64,000 nt of DNA from Serinicoccus kebangsaanensis (GCF_008919445.1 NZ_VSLG01000010.1:1-64000), one strand, 5' to 3'. Counted from the first letter of the stretch, positions 19,994 through 29,435 are shown. The notes: generated by a model from the sequence alone, not told the origin. Numbers and translations: made by a program.

Positions 19994-21229
19994 CTAGCCC
20001 GCTACCGGGCGGACGGCGAAGTCACCCCGGGCCACGGTGACCCGCAGCAGCTCGTCCGCGTCCACCTCCTCGCGGTCGCGGACGATGCTGCCATCGGCGT
20101 GCCGGACGACGGCATACCCCCGCTCCAAGGTGTGCTGCGGCGAGACCGCGCGCAGGTGCCGCGCGAGCTGGTCGCTGCGGTCGCGCTCCCGGTCCACCTG
20201 CCCGGAGAGCAGGCCGCGTCCCCGGCGGTGCAGATCGACGACCTCCCGTCGGTGCTGCGCGACGATCGCCGCCCGGTCCGCCATCACGGGGCGCGCCATG
20301 AGCTCGAGCAGGCGCTCGCGCTCGCGTGCCACCCGGGACGTCAGCGCCCGCCGGGACCGCGCGCGCACGGTGCCGAGCCCGCGCAGCTCGTCGGTGACGT
20401 CCGGCACGACCGCGGCCGCGGCGTGGGTCGGTGTCGACGCCCGGAGGTCGGCGACGAAGTCGATGAGCGGGCTGTCGCTCTCATGACCGATCGCCGACAC
20501 CACCGGGGTCCGCGCGGCGGACACGGCGCGGACGAGGGTCTCGTTGGAGAACGGCAGCAGGTCCTCGAAGGAGCCGCCCCCGCGGGCGATGACGATGACC
20601 TCCACCTCGGCCGCGTCGTCCAGCTCGCGCAGGGCGTCGGCGACGGCGGTGACCGTCTCCGTGCCCTGGACCGGCACCTGACGCACCTCCACCACGGCCG
20701 CCGGCCACCGCCTCGAGACGCCGGCGAGGACGTCACGCTCGGCCGCGGTGGCACGACCGGTGATGAGTCCGATCCGCCGGGGGAGGAAGGGCAGCGGGCG
20801 CTTGCGCTGCGGGTCGAAGAGTCCTTCGCTGCGCAGCAGCTGCTTCAGGTGCTCCAGCCGTGCCAGCAGCTCGCCGACGCCGACGTGCCGCATCTGTCGG
20901 GCCTCCAGCTGGAGCGTGCCGCGCTTGGCCCAGAAGGTCGGCTTGGCGTGCACGACCACGCGGGCGCCCGGCTGGGGCTCGGCCGGCATCGCGTCCAGCG
21001 CGCCGGTGGGGATGGCCACCGACAGCGACATGTCGACGTCGGTGTCCCGCAGCGTCAGGAACGCGGTCGACATGCCGGGCCGGCGGTTGAGCTGGACGAT
21101 CTGGCCCTCGACCCACAGCGGCGACATCTTGTCGACGTAGTCGCTGATCTTCATGGACAGGGTGCGCACCGGCCAGGGGGAGGCGGCGGTCGTCTCCCGG
21201 GCGGTGGGGGGCAGGGACTGCGGCGGCAC
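19994..21229 (-). CDS. xseA: Exodeoxyribonuclease VII large subunit
   Basis: This 411-aa catalytic subunit degrades single-stranded DNA into oligonucleotides. The N-terminal OB-fold is at about 20-120 (VEGQIVQLNRRPG, ARVVVHAKPTFWAKRGTL). The catalytic domain follows (PLPFLPRRIGLITG, VIVIARGGGSFEDLLPFSNE, AIGHESDSPLID), then a coiled-coil and the C-terminal ERGYAVVR. GTG 21229 lies 7 nt from a minus-strand TACCCT (21242-21237), so a leaderless start is likely. The hydrolase gene diverges from the same 49-bp gap. Confidence 0.95.
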   Translation of the reverse strand: MPPQSLPPTARETTAASPWPVRTLSMKISDYVDKMSPLWVEGQIVQLNRRPGMSTAFLTLRDTDVDMSLSVAIPTGALDAMPAEPQPGARVVVHAKPTFWAKRGTLQLEARQMRHVGVGELLARLEHLKQLLRSEGLFDPQRKRPLPFLPRRIGLITGRATAAERDVLAGVSRRWPAAVVEVRQVPVQGTETVTAVADALRELDDAAEVEVIVIARGGGSFEDLLPFSNETLVRAVSAARTPVVSAIGHESDSPLIDFVADLRASTPTHAAAAVVPDVTDELRGLGTVRARSRRALTSRVARERERLLELMARPVMADRAAIVAQHRREVVDLHRRGRGLLSGQVDRERDRSDQLARHLRAVSPQHTLERGYAVVRHADGSIVRDREEVDADELLRVTVARGDFAVRPVAG

Positions 21230-21278
21230 GTGGCCCAGGGTATGCCGCCCCCGGGGCGCGGCGAGGCAGACTCACGGC

Positions 21279-22001
21279 ATGGAGACGAGCGGCTCGACGC
21301 CGAGGCCCGCGCTGGTGCTGCTGCACGGCACCCGGATGAGCGCCGCGCAGTGGGAGCCCTACCGTGCCCTGCTGCCGGGGATCGACCTGGTCACCGTGGA
21401 CCTGCCCGGCCACGGCCGGCGGGTGGGTGAGGAGTTCACCCGGGAGGCTGCGCTGGCCACGATCGACGAGGCCGTCGGGCGGGCCGGCGCCAGACCGGTG
21501 CTGGCCGGGCACAGCCTCGGCGGGTATCTGGCGACGGTGTGGGCCAGCGAGCACCCCGGGGCCGTGCGTGCCCTGGTGCTCCTCGGCGCCACGGCCGACC
21601 CTCGCGGACCGCTCACGGGGGTCTACCGCGGCTTCGCGCGCGCACTGCCCCTGGTGGGGGAGGAGCGCGTGGCGCGAGGGGCGAACGCCCTGATGCGCAG
21701 GTTGGGCGCGCGGGGCGAGCACGCCGACGCGCTGCCGGACGGTCGCGCCTACGCGGCGCTCCCCGCGGCGTGGGAGCTGGTGATGTCGGAGGTGCGGCCG
21801 GACCTGCTGGGCGCGGTGGGGTGTCCGGTGACGCTCGTGAACGGTCAGTTCGACCAGATGCGGGTCCACGTGCGGCGGTTCGCCGCGGCCGCCGGCGACG
21901 TGCGGATCGTCACCATCCCCCGCGCCTCCCACCTCATGCCCGCCACGCATCCGGAGCAGGTCGCCGACGTGCTGCGGTCGGCGGTGCACCGGGCGCGCTG
22001 A
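21279..22001 (+). CDS. Alpha/beta hydrolase
   Basis: This 240-aa soluble hydrolase has the oxyanion HG at 16-17 (LVLLHGTRMSA), the nucleophile elbow LAGHSLGGY with Ser79, an acid strand near 195 (VTLVNGQFDQ), and a late His in RASHLMPATHP near 224. All triad elements are present. Substrate is unknown. ATG 21279 was chosen over an upstream in-frame ATG inside the divergent xseA region. CAGACT (21269-21274 region) 6 nt before the ATG may be a weak -10 box. Confidence 0.8.
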   Translation: METSGSTPRPALVLLHGTRMSAAQWEPYRALLPGIDLVTVDLPGHGRRVGEEFTREAALATIDEAVGRAGARPVLAGHSLGGYLATVWASEHPGAVRALVLLGATADPRGPLTGVYRGFARALPLVGEERVARGANALMRRLGARGEHADALPDGRAYAALPAAWELVMSEVRPDLLGAVGCPVTLVNGQFDQMRVHVRRFAAAAGDVRIVTIPRASHLMPATHPEQVADVLRSAVHRAR

Positions 22002-22072
22002 GGGGTGTGCGGTGCGCCGCCGCGCGGCCGGAGGCTCCCCGGTGCGCCCGGGAACCTCTCAGCCGCAGCACC

Positions 22073-22078
22073 TAAACT
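22073..22078 (+). promoter_or_regulatory. -10 box of ispH (leaderless)
   Basis: TAAACT lies 7 nt before GTG 22086. With the transcript starting 6-8 nt after the box, the mRNA would begin at or near the start codon. No Shine-Dalgarno is visible. Confidence 0.55.
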
Positions 22079-22085
22079 GGGGGGC

Positions 22086-23165
22086 GTGACTTCCGCGACA
22101 CCCTCGACCCGACCGAGCGATGCGATGGCCGTGCCGACGGCCGACGCGTCCGACCGGCGAGTCCTGCTCGCCGCACCCCGTGGCTACTGCGCCGGCGTGG
22201 ACCGCGCCGTGGTGACGGTGGAGAAGGCCCTGGAGCTCTACGGTCCGCCCATCTACGTCCGCAAGGAGATCGTGCACAACAAGCACGTGGTGCGCACCCT
22301 GGAGAAGCGGGGGGCGATCTTCGTCGAGGAGACCGACGAGGTGCCCGAGGGGGCACGCGTCATCTTCTCGGCGCACGGGGTGAGCCCGACCGTCCACGCC
22401 GAGGCGCGCCAGCTCTCGCTGCAGACCATCGACGCCACCTGCCCGTTGGTCACCAAGGTGCACCGCGAGGCGGTCCGGTTCGCCGACCAGGACTTCGACA
22501 TCCTCCTCGTCGGGCACGAAGGGCACGAGGAGGTCGAGGGCACCGCGGGGGAGGCTCCGGACCACATCACCCTGGTGGAGAGCCCGGACGACGTGGAGCA
22601 CGTCGAGGTGCGGGACCCGGAGAAGGTCGTCTGGCTCTCGCAGACCACGCTGAGCGTGGACGAGACCATGGAGACCGTGCGCCGGCTGCGGGAGAAGTTC
22701 CCGCTGCTGCAGGACCCGCCGAGCGACGACATCTGCTACGCCACCCAGAACCGTCAGGTGGCGGTGAAGCAGATGGCCTCCGACTGCGACCTGATGATCG
22801 TGGTCGGCTCGCAGAACTCCTCGAACTCCAAGCGGCTGGTCGAGGTGGCGTTGGAGTACGGCTCGCGCGACGGGCACCTGGTCGACTACGCCGACGAGAT
22901 CGACGAGTCCTGGCTGGACGGCGTGTCCACCGTCGGCGTCACCAGCGGGGCGAGCGTGCCCGAGGTGCTGGTGCGGGACGTGCTCGACTGGCTCGCCGAG
23001 CGTGGCTACGAGGACGTGCAGGCGGTCACCGCGGCCGAGGAGTCGCTGCTCTTCGCGCTGCCGACCGAGATCCGTCGCGACCTGAAGGCCGCCGGCCAGG
23101 ACGTGAAGAAGGTCCAGCACGACCCCAGCTCGATCCCGAGCGGCCGAGGGAGCTCCCTGCGCTGA
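22086..23165 (+). CDS. ispH: 4-hydroxy-3-methylbut-2-enyl diphosphate reductase
   Basis: This is the last enzyme of the MEP isoprenoid pathway, giving IPP and DMAPP, and it uses a [4Fe-4S] cluster. The protein is 359 aa. The three cluster cysteines are visible in [23 protein letters not shown] and [25 protein letters not shown] and VGSQNSSNS are further family motifs. GTG 22086 was selected because TAAACT sits 7 nt upstream, a leaderless arrangement; ATG 22125 is the alternative. It converges on rmuC with a 6-nt gap. Confidence 0.96.
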   Translation: MTSATPSTRPSDAMAVPTADASDRRVLLAAPRGYCAGVDRAVVTVEKALELYGPPIYVRKEIVHNKHVVRTLEKRGAIFVEETDEVPEGARVIFSAHGVSPTVHAEARQLSLQTIDATCPLVTKVHREAVRFADQDFDILLVGHEGHEEVEGTAGEAPDHITLVESPDDVEHVEVRDPEKVVWLSQTTLSVDETMETVRRLREKFPLLQDPPSDDICYATQNRQVAVKQMASDCDLMIVVGSQNSSNSKRLVEVALEYGSRDGHLVDYADEIDESWLDGVSTVGVTSGASVPEVLVRDVLDWLAERGYEDVQAVTAAEESLLFALPTEIRRDLKAAGQDVKKVQHDPSSIPSGRGSSLR

Positions 23166-23171
23166 CCGCGG

Positions 23172-24434
23172 TCAGCCGACCTCCCTCTCCGGCCGACCCT
23201 GCGGCCGTGCCGCCGGCGCAGGGTCCGCGTCATCGGCGTCGTCGCGACCCGGTGTGCCCTCGCTGAGCTCGGCGGCGAGCCAGTCCTCCCCGACCGGTCG
23301 GGGCGCGACGGCCAGCGTCGGCAGCGGCTCCGGCGCCTCCTGCGCCAGGCCGAGCTCGGTCATCCGCCGTGAGGTGACCAGCACCCTCGACTCCAGCGTG
23401 CCGACCAGCTGGTTGTAGGTCTCGACCGACCGTCGCAGGGCCGAGCCCATGGCGCGCGTGTGCCGGCCGACGGTGCTCAGCCGGTGGTGCAGCTCCGTGC
23501 CCAGCTCGAGCACCTCCTGGGCGTTGCTCGCCAGGGTGTCCTGCTGCCAGGCCAGCGCCGTCGCCCGGAGCACCGCGAGCAGGGTGGCCGGGGACGCGAG
23601 CACCACCTTGCGCGCCTGGGCGTGGTCGTAGAGGTCGGGGGCGGCACGCAGGGCCGCGGCCAGCACGGCGTCGCTCGGGACGAAGCAGATCACCAGCTCG
23701 GGGGAGGTGGTGAAGGCCGTCCAGTACTCCTTCCCCGCCAGGGCCTCCACGTGGCCACGCAGGGCGGCCGCGTGGTCGCGGAGCAGCGCGTCCACCTCGT
23801 CTCCCGGACGGCCTGGCGCCTGGGCGCGCAGGAAGGCCGTCAGAGGGGCCTTGCTGTCGATGACCAGCACCTTGTCGCCCGGCAGGCGAACGACGGCGTC
23901 CGGGCGCACGCGGGCGTCGTGCCGGCTGATCGCGCTCACCTGCTCGTCGAAGTCGCACCGGGCGAGCATCCCGGCATGCTCCATCACCCGGCGCAGCTGC
24001 ACCTCGCCCCAGGTCCCCCGGGTGCCCGAGGCGCTCAGCGCCCCGGAGAGGGCCGCCGTCTGCTCCTGCAGCGCGCGGGTCTGCGCGGCCACCTGGTCCA
24101 GGTGCTCGCCGACCTGGCCGAAGTGCTCGACCCGGTCCCGCTCCAGGGTGCGGACCTGGCGCTCCACCCGCTCCAGCGCGGAGCGCAGCGGCGCCAGCTC
24201 GGCGGCGGTCCGTCCATCCGCCTCGATGCTGTCCTGGGCGTCGTCCAGCAGCAGCTGCAGCTCTGCGGCGCGGGACCGCTCGCGGTCGCGGTCCGCCCGC
24301 GCGAGGGTGACCTCGGTCTCGGCGCGGGCCAGCCGCGCGGACATGCCGGACCGGCCCACCAGCCAGCCCAGGGCCAGGCCGAGCAGCAGGGCCAGCGCGA
24401 GGGGAAGGAGGAGTGCCGGTGCGGTGGTGCTCAT
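23172..24434 (-). CDS. rmuC: DNA recombination protein RmuC
   Basis: This 420-aa protein has an N-terminal membrane segment (about 8-26, LLLPLALALLLGLALG), a long coiled coil (about 32-135), and the RmuC nuclease-like domain (about 140-360: GTWGEVQLRRVMEHAGM, VIDSKAPLTAFL, WTAFTTSPELVICFVPSD). The C-terminal 50 residues are Pro- and Asp-rich. RmuC is reported to limit DNA inversions and to belong to a restriction-endonuclease-like fold. ATG 24434 is used. It stands divergent from the ABC operon at 24601. Confidence 0.92.
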   Translation of the reverse strand: MSTTAPALLLPLALALLLGLALGWLVGRSGMSARLARAETEVTLARADRDRERSRAAELQLLLDDAQDSIEADGRTAAELAPLRSALERVERQVRTLERDRVEHFGQVGEHLDQVAAQTRALQEQTAALSGALSASGTRGTWGEVQLRRVMEHAGMLARCDFDEQVSAISRHDARVRPDAVVRLPGDKVLVIDSKAPLTAFLRAQAPGRPGDEVDALLRDHAAALRGHVEALAGKEYWTAFTTSPELVICFVPSDAVLAAALRAAPDLYDHAQARKVVLASPATLLAVLRATALAWQQDTLASNAQEVLELGTELHHRLSTVGRHTRAMGSALRRSVETYNQLVGTLESRVLVTSRRMTELGLAQEAPEPLPTLAVAPRPVGEDWLAAELSEGTPGRDDADDADPAPAARPQGRPEREVG

Positions 24435-24518
24435 GCCACGACCGTGGCAGGAGGCACCGACATACCCCCGTGCCGGGCCGCGCGGTGGTCACGATCCGAT
24501 CACGGCGGTGCCCCGGCG

Positions 24519-24547
24519 TTGACACGCGCGGACGCCTCCCGTACCTT
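24519..24547 (+). promoter_or_regulatory. Promoter of the ten-gene ABC/catabolic operon
   Basis: TTGACA (24519-24524) and TACCTT (24542-24547) are exactly 17 nt apart, the best housekeeping promoter match in the window. The palindromic operator at 24556-24579 covers the expected transcription start. Confidence 0.75.
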
Positions 24548-24555
24548 CCAACACG

Positions 24556-24579
24556 AAACATGAATCACCTTTCATGTTT
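24556..24579. promoter_or_regulatory. Perfect palindromic operator (TetR type)
   Basis: AAACATGAA (24556-24564) and TTCATGTTT (24571-24579) are perfect 9-bp inverted repeats around a 6-nt spacer. The site covers the expected start of transcription, 9 nt after the -10 box, so binding would block transcription. The TetR gene at 30994 in the same operon is the obvious partner, giving autoregulation (inference). Confidence 0.75.
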
Positions 24580-24600
24580 GGCTCACGAAGGAGTGTCCCG

Positions 24601-25821
24601 GTGACCGCACGCGCTACCCGCCTGTTCGTCCTCATGTCCGCCACCGCCGCGCTCGCGGTGGCCGGCTGCGCCCCGTCGACCACGGACGGGGGTGACGCGG
24701 AGTCCGACGGGTCTACCGGCGCGGCCGAGGGCGGCGGCACCGCGCGGGTCGGCATCATCTACTCCGAGACCGGGGCGCTGGCCGCCTACGGCGAGCAGTA
24801 CCGCCAGGGCCTGGAGGCCGGGCTCGACTACGCGACGGACGGCACCGGCGAGGTCGACGGCACCGCCATCGAGCTGGAGTTCCGCGACGACGCGGGCAAC
24901 CCCGACACCGCCGTCGCCGCGGCCCGCGACCTCATCGGGCAGGACTACCAGATCCTCGGCGGCACCGTGGTCTCCGGCATCGCCACGGCGATGGCGGAGC
25001 AGGCCGCGCAGAACGAGGTCCTCTACATCTCCGGGCCGGCGGCCACCGACGCGATCACCGGCGTCAACGAGTTCACCTTCCGCTCCGGCCGGCAGACCTA
25101 CCAGGACGTCGCCACCGCCGGCGCGATGCTCGACGACAGCTCCGGCAAGGTCGTCGTCCTGGCCCAGGACACCGCCTTCGGCCAGGGCAACCTGGCCGCG
25201 GTCGAGGCCGTCCTGGGTGCCGAGGGCGCGGAGGTCGCCAGCGTGCTCGTGCCGGAGGACGCCACCGAGTTCACCGGCTTCGCCCGCCAGGTGGTGGACG
25301 AGCAGCCCGACCTCATCTTCGTCGCCTGGGCGGGAGCCACCGCGGGCAACATGTGGACCTCCCTGAGCCAGCAGGACGTCTTCGACGCGGCACCGGTCGT
25401 CACCGGGCTGGCCGACTCGGCGACCTTCGCCGCCTACGGCGCGGCCGGCGAGCAGATCTCCTTCCTGTCGCACTACTTCCCGGGTGCCACGGACAACGAG
25501 GTGAACCAGGCGCTCGTCGACTCGGTCACCGAGGCCGGCGGGACCCCGGACCTGTTCACGGTCGACGGCTTCGTCGCCGGGCAGATGATCGCCCAGGCGG
25601 TCGCCGAGGGCGGGGACGACGTCGACGCCATGATCGAGGCGCTGGAGGGCTGGGAGTTCGAGGGCCCGAAGGGCACGACGACGATCCGCGAGGGCGACCA
25701 CGCGCTGGTCCAGGACATGTTCACCGCCCAGCTCGTGCAGGACGGTGACGCGTGGGTGCCGGAGGTAATCGACACCGTGCCGGCCGACGAGGTGGCTCCG
25801 CCGGAGACCGCGGCCGAGTGA
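24601..25821 (+). CDS. ABC transporter substrate-binding lipoprotein (LivK type)
   Basis: This 406-aa protein has a lipoprotein signal with lipobox AVAGC (Cys near residue 21), then an acidic Ser/Gly linker and a periplasmic-binding fold of the branched-chain amino acid class (VGIIYSETGALAAYGEQ, ELEFRDDAGNPDTAV, VVVLAQDTAFGQG, FEGPKGTTTIREGDHA). It would be tethered outside the membrane and feed the two permeases downstream. The linked catabolic genes argue against a simple amino acid substrate and suggest a carboxylic or hydroxy acid (inference). GTG 24601 has AAGGAG 7 nt upstream. Its stop overlaps the next start (GTGA). Confidence 0.88.
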   Translation: MTARATRLFVLMSATAALAVAGCAPSTTDGGDAESDGSTGAAEGGGTARVGIIYSETGALAAYGEQYRQGLEAGLDYATDGTGEVDGTAIELEFRDDAGNPDTAVAAARDLIGQDYQILGGTVVSGIATAMAEQAAQNEVLYISGPAATDAITGVNEFTFRSGRQTYQDVATAGAMLDDSSGKVVVLAQDTAFGQGNLAAVEAVLGAEGAEVASVLVPEDATEFTGFARQVVDEQPDLIFVAWAGATAGNMWTSLSQQDVFDAAPVVTGLADSATFAAYGAAGEQISFLSHYFPGATDNEVNQALVDSVTEAGGTPDLFTVDGFVAGQMIAQAVAEGGDDVDAMIEALEGWEFEGPKGTTTIREGDHALVQDMFTAQLVQDGDAWVPEVIDTVPADEVAPPETAAE

Positions 25822-26621
25822 CCGGGCGCTCACGCCCGGGCGTGGATGCCGACGCGGGGCCGGTCGGCGCCGCCCCGGCCCTGGAGGTCCGGGAGCTGTC
25901 GCTGCGCATCGGTGGCGCGCAGATCCTGGAGGACATCAGCTTCACCGTGCCGACGGGTGAGATCGTCGGCGTCATCGGACCGAACGGTGCCGGCAAGACC
26001 ACGCTGTTCAACCTGGTCTCCGGGGTGCACCAGCCGACGACCGGCCAGGTCCTCCTCGGCGGCAGGGACCTCACCCGGGCGAGCATCACGGCACGCGCCG
26101 TCGCAGGGCTCGGCCGCACCTTCCAGACCTCCTCGCTCTTCCCGGGACTCACGGTGCACGAGAACGCCAGGCTGGCCGCCCAGGTGCGGGCGGGCCGGGC
26201 GATCTCGCTGTTCACCTTCCCCCGCCGGGGCGACGCCGCCTCGCGCCGGGCGACCGAGCTGCTGGAGGAGGTCGGCCTGGGCCACCGCGCCGACCACCGT
26301 GCCGGGGACCTGCCGCACGGCGACAAGCGCAAGCTGGAGATCGCCATGCTGCTGGCCACCGACCCGCAGGTCGTGCTGCTGGACGAGCCGATGGCCGGTG
26401 TCGCCTCCGGTGACGTCCCCGGACTCACCGAGGTGATCCGTGGGCTGCACCGCGACCACGGGTGCACCGTGCTCATGGTCGAGCACCACATGGAGGTGCT
26501 GCTGGGTCTGGTCGAGCGGGTGGCGGTGCTCCACTTCGGCCACCTGCTGGCGATGGACACGCCGGAGGCGGTCATGGCCGACCCCACGGTGCAGAGCGCC
26601 TACCTGGGGGAGTCGGTATGA
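25818..26621 (+). CDS. ABC transporter ATP-binding protein (LivG type)
   Basis: This 267-aa ATPase has Walker A GPNGAGKTT near residue 54, the signature-loop region (DLPHGDKRKLEIAMLL, with HGDKRK in place of SGGQ as is usual for LivG) near 165, and Walker B VVLLDEPMAG near 186. It energises import with the LivF-type partner. GTG 25818 overlaps the previous stop by 4 nt, and the first 20 residues before the fold are not conserved. It ends by overlapping the next ATG. Confidence 0.9.
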   Translation: MTGRSRPGVDADAGPVGAAPALEVRELSLRIGGAQILEDISFTVPTGEIVGVIGPNGAGKTTLFNLVSGVHQPTTGQVLLGGRDLTRASITARAVAGLGRTFQTSSLFPGLTVHENARLAAQVRAGRAISLFTFPRRGDAASRRATELLEEVGLGHRADHRAGDLPHGDKRKLEIAMLLATDPQVVLLDEPMAGVASGDVPGLTEVIRGLHRDHGCTVLMVEHHMEVLLGLVERVAVLHFGHLLAMDTPEAVMADPTVQSAYLGESV

Positions 26622-27424
26622 CGAGCACCCAGCCGCGCGGCGACGTCGCCGTCGACGGCGCACCGGCGGGCGACCCCGTCCTGCGGGTGCGTGGCCTCTC
26701 GGCGCACGTGGCCGGCCAGCAGGTCGTCGAGCACGTCGACCTCGACGTCGCCCCCGTGGGGGTGACGGCGCTGCTCGGTCGCAACGGCGTCGGCAAGACC
26801 TCCACGATCAAGGCGGTCCTCGGTCTGATCGGTCGCTCCGGCACGGTCGAGCTGGACGGTGCCGACCTGGTCCACCTGCCGACGCACCAGATCGTGCAGC
26901 GCGGCGTGGGCTACGTGCCCGAGGACCGCGAGGTCTTCTCCGGCCTCACCGTCACCGACAACCTCCGCCTGGCGGAGCGCCGGGGGAGCCGGCACCGCTA
27001 CGACCTGGTCTACGACCTCTTCCCCGAGCTCCAGGAGCGAGGGGCGCAGGCGGCCGGCACCCTGTCCGGCGGCCAGCAGCAGATGGTCTCCCTGGCCCGC
27101 GCCCTGCTCAACGACAACCAGGTGCTGCTCGTCGACGAGCCGACCAAGGGCCTGGCGCCACGTCTGGTGCAGGAGGTGAGCCGGGTGCTGGCCCGGGCGG
27201 CGCAGGTCGCCCCGATCCTGCTCGTCGAGCAGAACCTGCAGGTGGTGCGCGATCTGGCCCAGCACGCCGTCGTCCTCACCGACGGGCGCAGCGTCCACCA
27301 CGGGCCGGCCGCCGACTTCCTGGCCGACGACGCCCTGACCCAGCGCCTCCTGGGCGTGCACGCCGAGGGCGGCGGCGAGCCCACCGACGGCGGGTCCGGG
27401 CATACCGGGGAGGAGCGCGCATGA
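26618..27424 (+). CDS. ABC transporter ATP-binding protein (LivF type)
   Basis: This 268-aa ATPase has Walker A GRNGVGKTS near residue 52, the LivF-type VGYVPEDREVFSGLTV, the signature LSGGQQQMVSLARAL near 149, Walker B VLLVDEPTKGLAP, and the H-loop replaced by Gln in LLVEQN, as in most LivF proteins. It forms the second nucleotide-binding subunit of this importer. It begins with a 4-nt overlap after the LivG-type gene and ends with one before the permease gene. Confidence 0.9.
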   Translation: MTSTQPRGDVAVDGAPAGDPVLRVRGLSAHVAGQQVVEHVDLDVAPVGVTALLGRNGVGKTSTIKAVLGLIGRSGTVELDGADLVHLPTHQIVQRGVGYVPEDREVFSGLTVTDNLRLAERRGSRHRYDLVYDLFPELQERGAQAAGTLSGGQQQMVSLARALLNDNQVLLVDEPTKGLAPRLVQEVSRVLARAAQVAPILLVEQNLQVVRDLAQHAVVLTDGRSVHHGPAADFLADDALTQRLLGVHAEGGGEPTDGGSGHTGEERA

Positions 27425-28296
27425 GCACCGTCGTCCTGCTGCTGTTCACCGGCGTCGGGCTGGGCGCGATCTACTTCCTCGTGGCCTCCGGCCTGTCCCT
27501 GATCTACGGCCTGATGCACGTCCTCAACTTCGCGCACGGCGTCTTCCTGTCGCTGGGGGCCTTCCTCGGCTTCGAGGTGGCCTCCCGGCTGGGGGCGAGC
27601 ACGTGGACCGGCTTCGCGGCCTCGCTGCTCGTCGGGGCACTGGCCGGGGCGGTCTTCGCCGCGCTGACCGAGCGGGTGCTGGTGCAGCGCCTCTACGAAC
27701 GGCACATCGAGCAGGTGCTCGTCACGGTCGGGCTGGGACTCGGGGCGGTCGCCCTCTTCGACGGGATCTGGGGGACCGACCCGCGGTTCATCTCCGGGCC
27801 TGCCTGGATGAGCCGGACCACGCACATCCTCGGCGCCAACGTGCCGAACGACCGGTTCGTGGCGATCCTCGTCGCCACCCTGGTGCTGGTCGGGATGGTC
27901 CTCTTCCTGCAGCGGACCCGCTACGGCATGATCATCCGGGCCGGCGTCGAGAACCGGGCGATGGTCACCGCGCTCGGCATCGACGTCCGCACCGCCTTCA
28001 CCCTGGTCTTCACCATCGGCGGCATCGCCGCCGGCCTCGGCGGCGTCCTGGCCAGCCACTACTTCGGCTACGTCTCACCCCTGCTGGGTCAGACCCTGCT
28101 CATCTTCGCCTTCATCGTCACGGTGATCGGCGGTCTGGGCTCGCTGACCGGCGCGGCCGTCGCGTCGTTGCTGGTGGCGCTGCTCCAGCAGTTCGCCAAC
28201 TACTACCTGTGGGGCACCGGCGACCTCGCCGTCGTCGTGCTGCTCGCCGTGGTGCTGCTGACCAGGCCGTCCGGACTGATGGGGAGGCGCGCATGA
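27421..28296 (+). CDS. ABC transporter permease (LivH type)
   Basis: This 291-aa membrane protein has about eight helices. Characteristic features are GLSLIYGLMHVLNFAHG near residue 27, the ERVLVQRLYERHIEQ loop, and the GIAAGLGGVLAS segment near 200, which contacts the ATPases. It forms one half of the membrane channel with the LivM-type subunit. Overlapping ATGA junctions mark both ends. Confidence 0.9.
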   Translation: MSTVVLLLFTGVGLGAIYFLVASGLSLIYGLMHVLNFAHGVFLSLGAFLGFEVASRLGASTWTGFAASLLVGALAGAVFAALTERVLVQRLYERHIEQVLVTVGLGLGAVALFDGIWGTDPRFISGPAWMSRTTHILGANVPNDRFVAILVATLVLVGMVLFLQRTRYGMIIRAGVENRAMVTALGIDVRTAFTLVFTIGGIAAGLGGVLASHYFGYVSPLLGQTLLIFAFIVTVIGGLGSLTGAAVASLLVALLQQFANYYLWGTGDLAVVVLLAVVLLTRPSGLMGRRA

Positions 28297-29435
28297 GCAC
28301 CTCGACCGACGCGTCGGCCGGCCGCCGCGCCTGGGTCGGGCGGCTGCTCCCCCTGGGACTGGTCGTGCTGCTGGCCTGCCTGCCGCTGCTCGACCTGAAC
28401 CTCCCGGGCGTGCTGCCGGGTCCGACCTACACCCCCGGAACCCTGCACCTGCTCGCCCTGGCGATGGTGATGGCGGCGCTGGCGCTGTCCTACCACCTGC
28501 TGCTCGGGGTCGCCGGTCTGCTCTCCTTCGGGCACGCGCTCTACTTCGGCTTCGGCGCCTACCTGCTCGGCATCGTCATGACCGAGCTCGAGCTGGCCCT
28601 GGTCCCCTCGGTGGTCGTGGTGCTGCTGGCCGGGGCGGTGTTCTCCACGCTGCTCGGAGCGATCAGCCTGCGGGTCACCGGCATCCCGTTCGCCATGGTG
28701 ACGCTCGCCTTCGCCCAGGCGGGGTCGGTCCTCGTCCGTCGCGACCCGGGCCGGGTCACCGGCGGCGAGGAGGGTATGCGGTTGCCCACCGAGCACGTGC
28801 CGGACGCCCTGGTCGGGGTCGCCGACACCCGCAACCTCTACTGGCTCGCCCTGGCCGCCCTGGTGCTCGCCTTCGGTCTCACCACGTGGGTGCAGCGCAG
28901 CCGTGCCGGGCACGTCGCCGAGGCGGTGCGGGAGAACGAGCTGCGGGTCCGGGTGCTGGGCATGCGACCCTTCCTCGTCAAGCTCGCCATCTTCGTCGCC
29001 GCGTCCGTCATCGCGATCGGGATGGGCATGGTCCACCTCCTCCTGAACTCGGGTGCCGTGCCGCACATCGTCAGCGCCGAGTTCACCATCTCGCTGCTGC
29101 TCATGGTGGTCATCGGCGGGGTCGGGTCGCGGTGGGGCGCGGTCGGCGGGGCCGTGCTCTACGTGCTGCTGAACCAGCGGCTCACCGTCCTCGCCCAGGC
29201 GGAGTGGGTGCATGACCTCCCGGCGGTCCTGCGCATCCCGCTCTCGGAGCCGATGTTCATCCTCGGCACGCTGTTCGTCCTCGTCGTCATGTTCCTCCCC
29301 GGCGGCCTGGCCGGCACCGTCACCCGGCTGCGCGGGCGGCGCCGGAGCGGTGGCGGCCCCGAGGAGGGGGCTGCGAGGCTGGAGGAGATGGACGACGACG
29401 AGCAGGACCAGACGGTGGGGGCGGCCCGCCCATGA
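28293..29435 (+). CDS. ABC transporter permease (LivM type)
   Basis: This 380-aa membrane protein has about nine helices: ALSYHLLLGVAGLLSFGHALYFGFGAY split over the conserved early region near 65-90, the RVTGIPFAMVTLAFAQ segment, and the late cytoplasmic loop ENELRVRVLGMRPFLVKL near 215. The C-terminal 40 residues are charged and end in a Glu/Asp-rich tail. It pairs with the LivH-type permease. Its stop overlaps the acyl-CoA ligase start by 4 nt. Confidence 0.9.
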   Translation: MSTSTDASAGRRAWVGRLLPLGLVVLLACLPLLDLNLPGVLPGPTYTPGTLHLLALAMVMAALALSYHLLLGVAGLLSFGHALYFGFGAYLLGIVMTELELALVPSVVVVLLAGAVFSTLLGAISLRVTGIPFAMVTLAFAQAGSVLVRRDPGRVTGGEEGMRLPTEHVPDALVGVADTRNLYWLALAALVLAFGLTTWVQRSRAGHVAEAVRENELRVRVLGMRPFLVKLAIFVAASVIAIGMGMVHLLLNSGAVPHIVSAEFTISLLLMVVIGGVGSRWGAVGGAVLYVLLNQRLTVLAQAEWVHDLPAVLRIPLSEPMFILGTLFVLVVMFLPGGLAGTVTRLRGRRRSGGGPEEGAARLEEMDDDEQDQTVGAARP

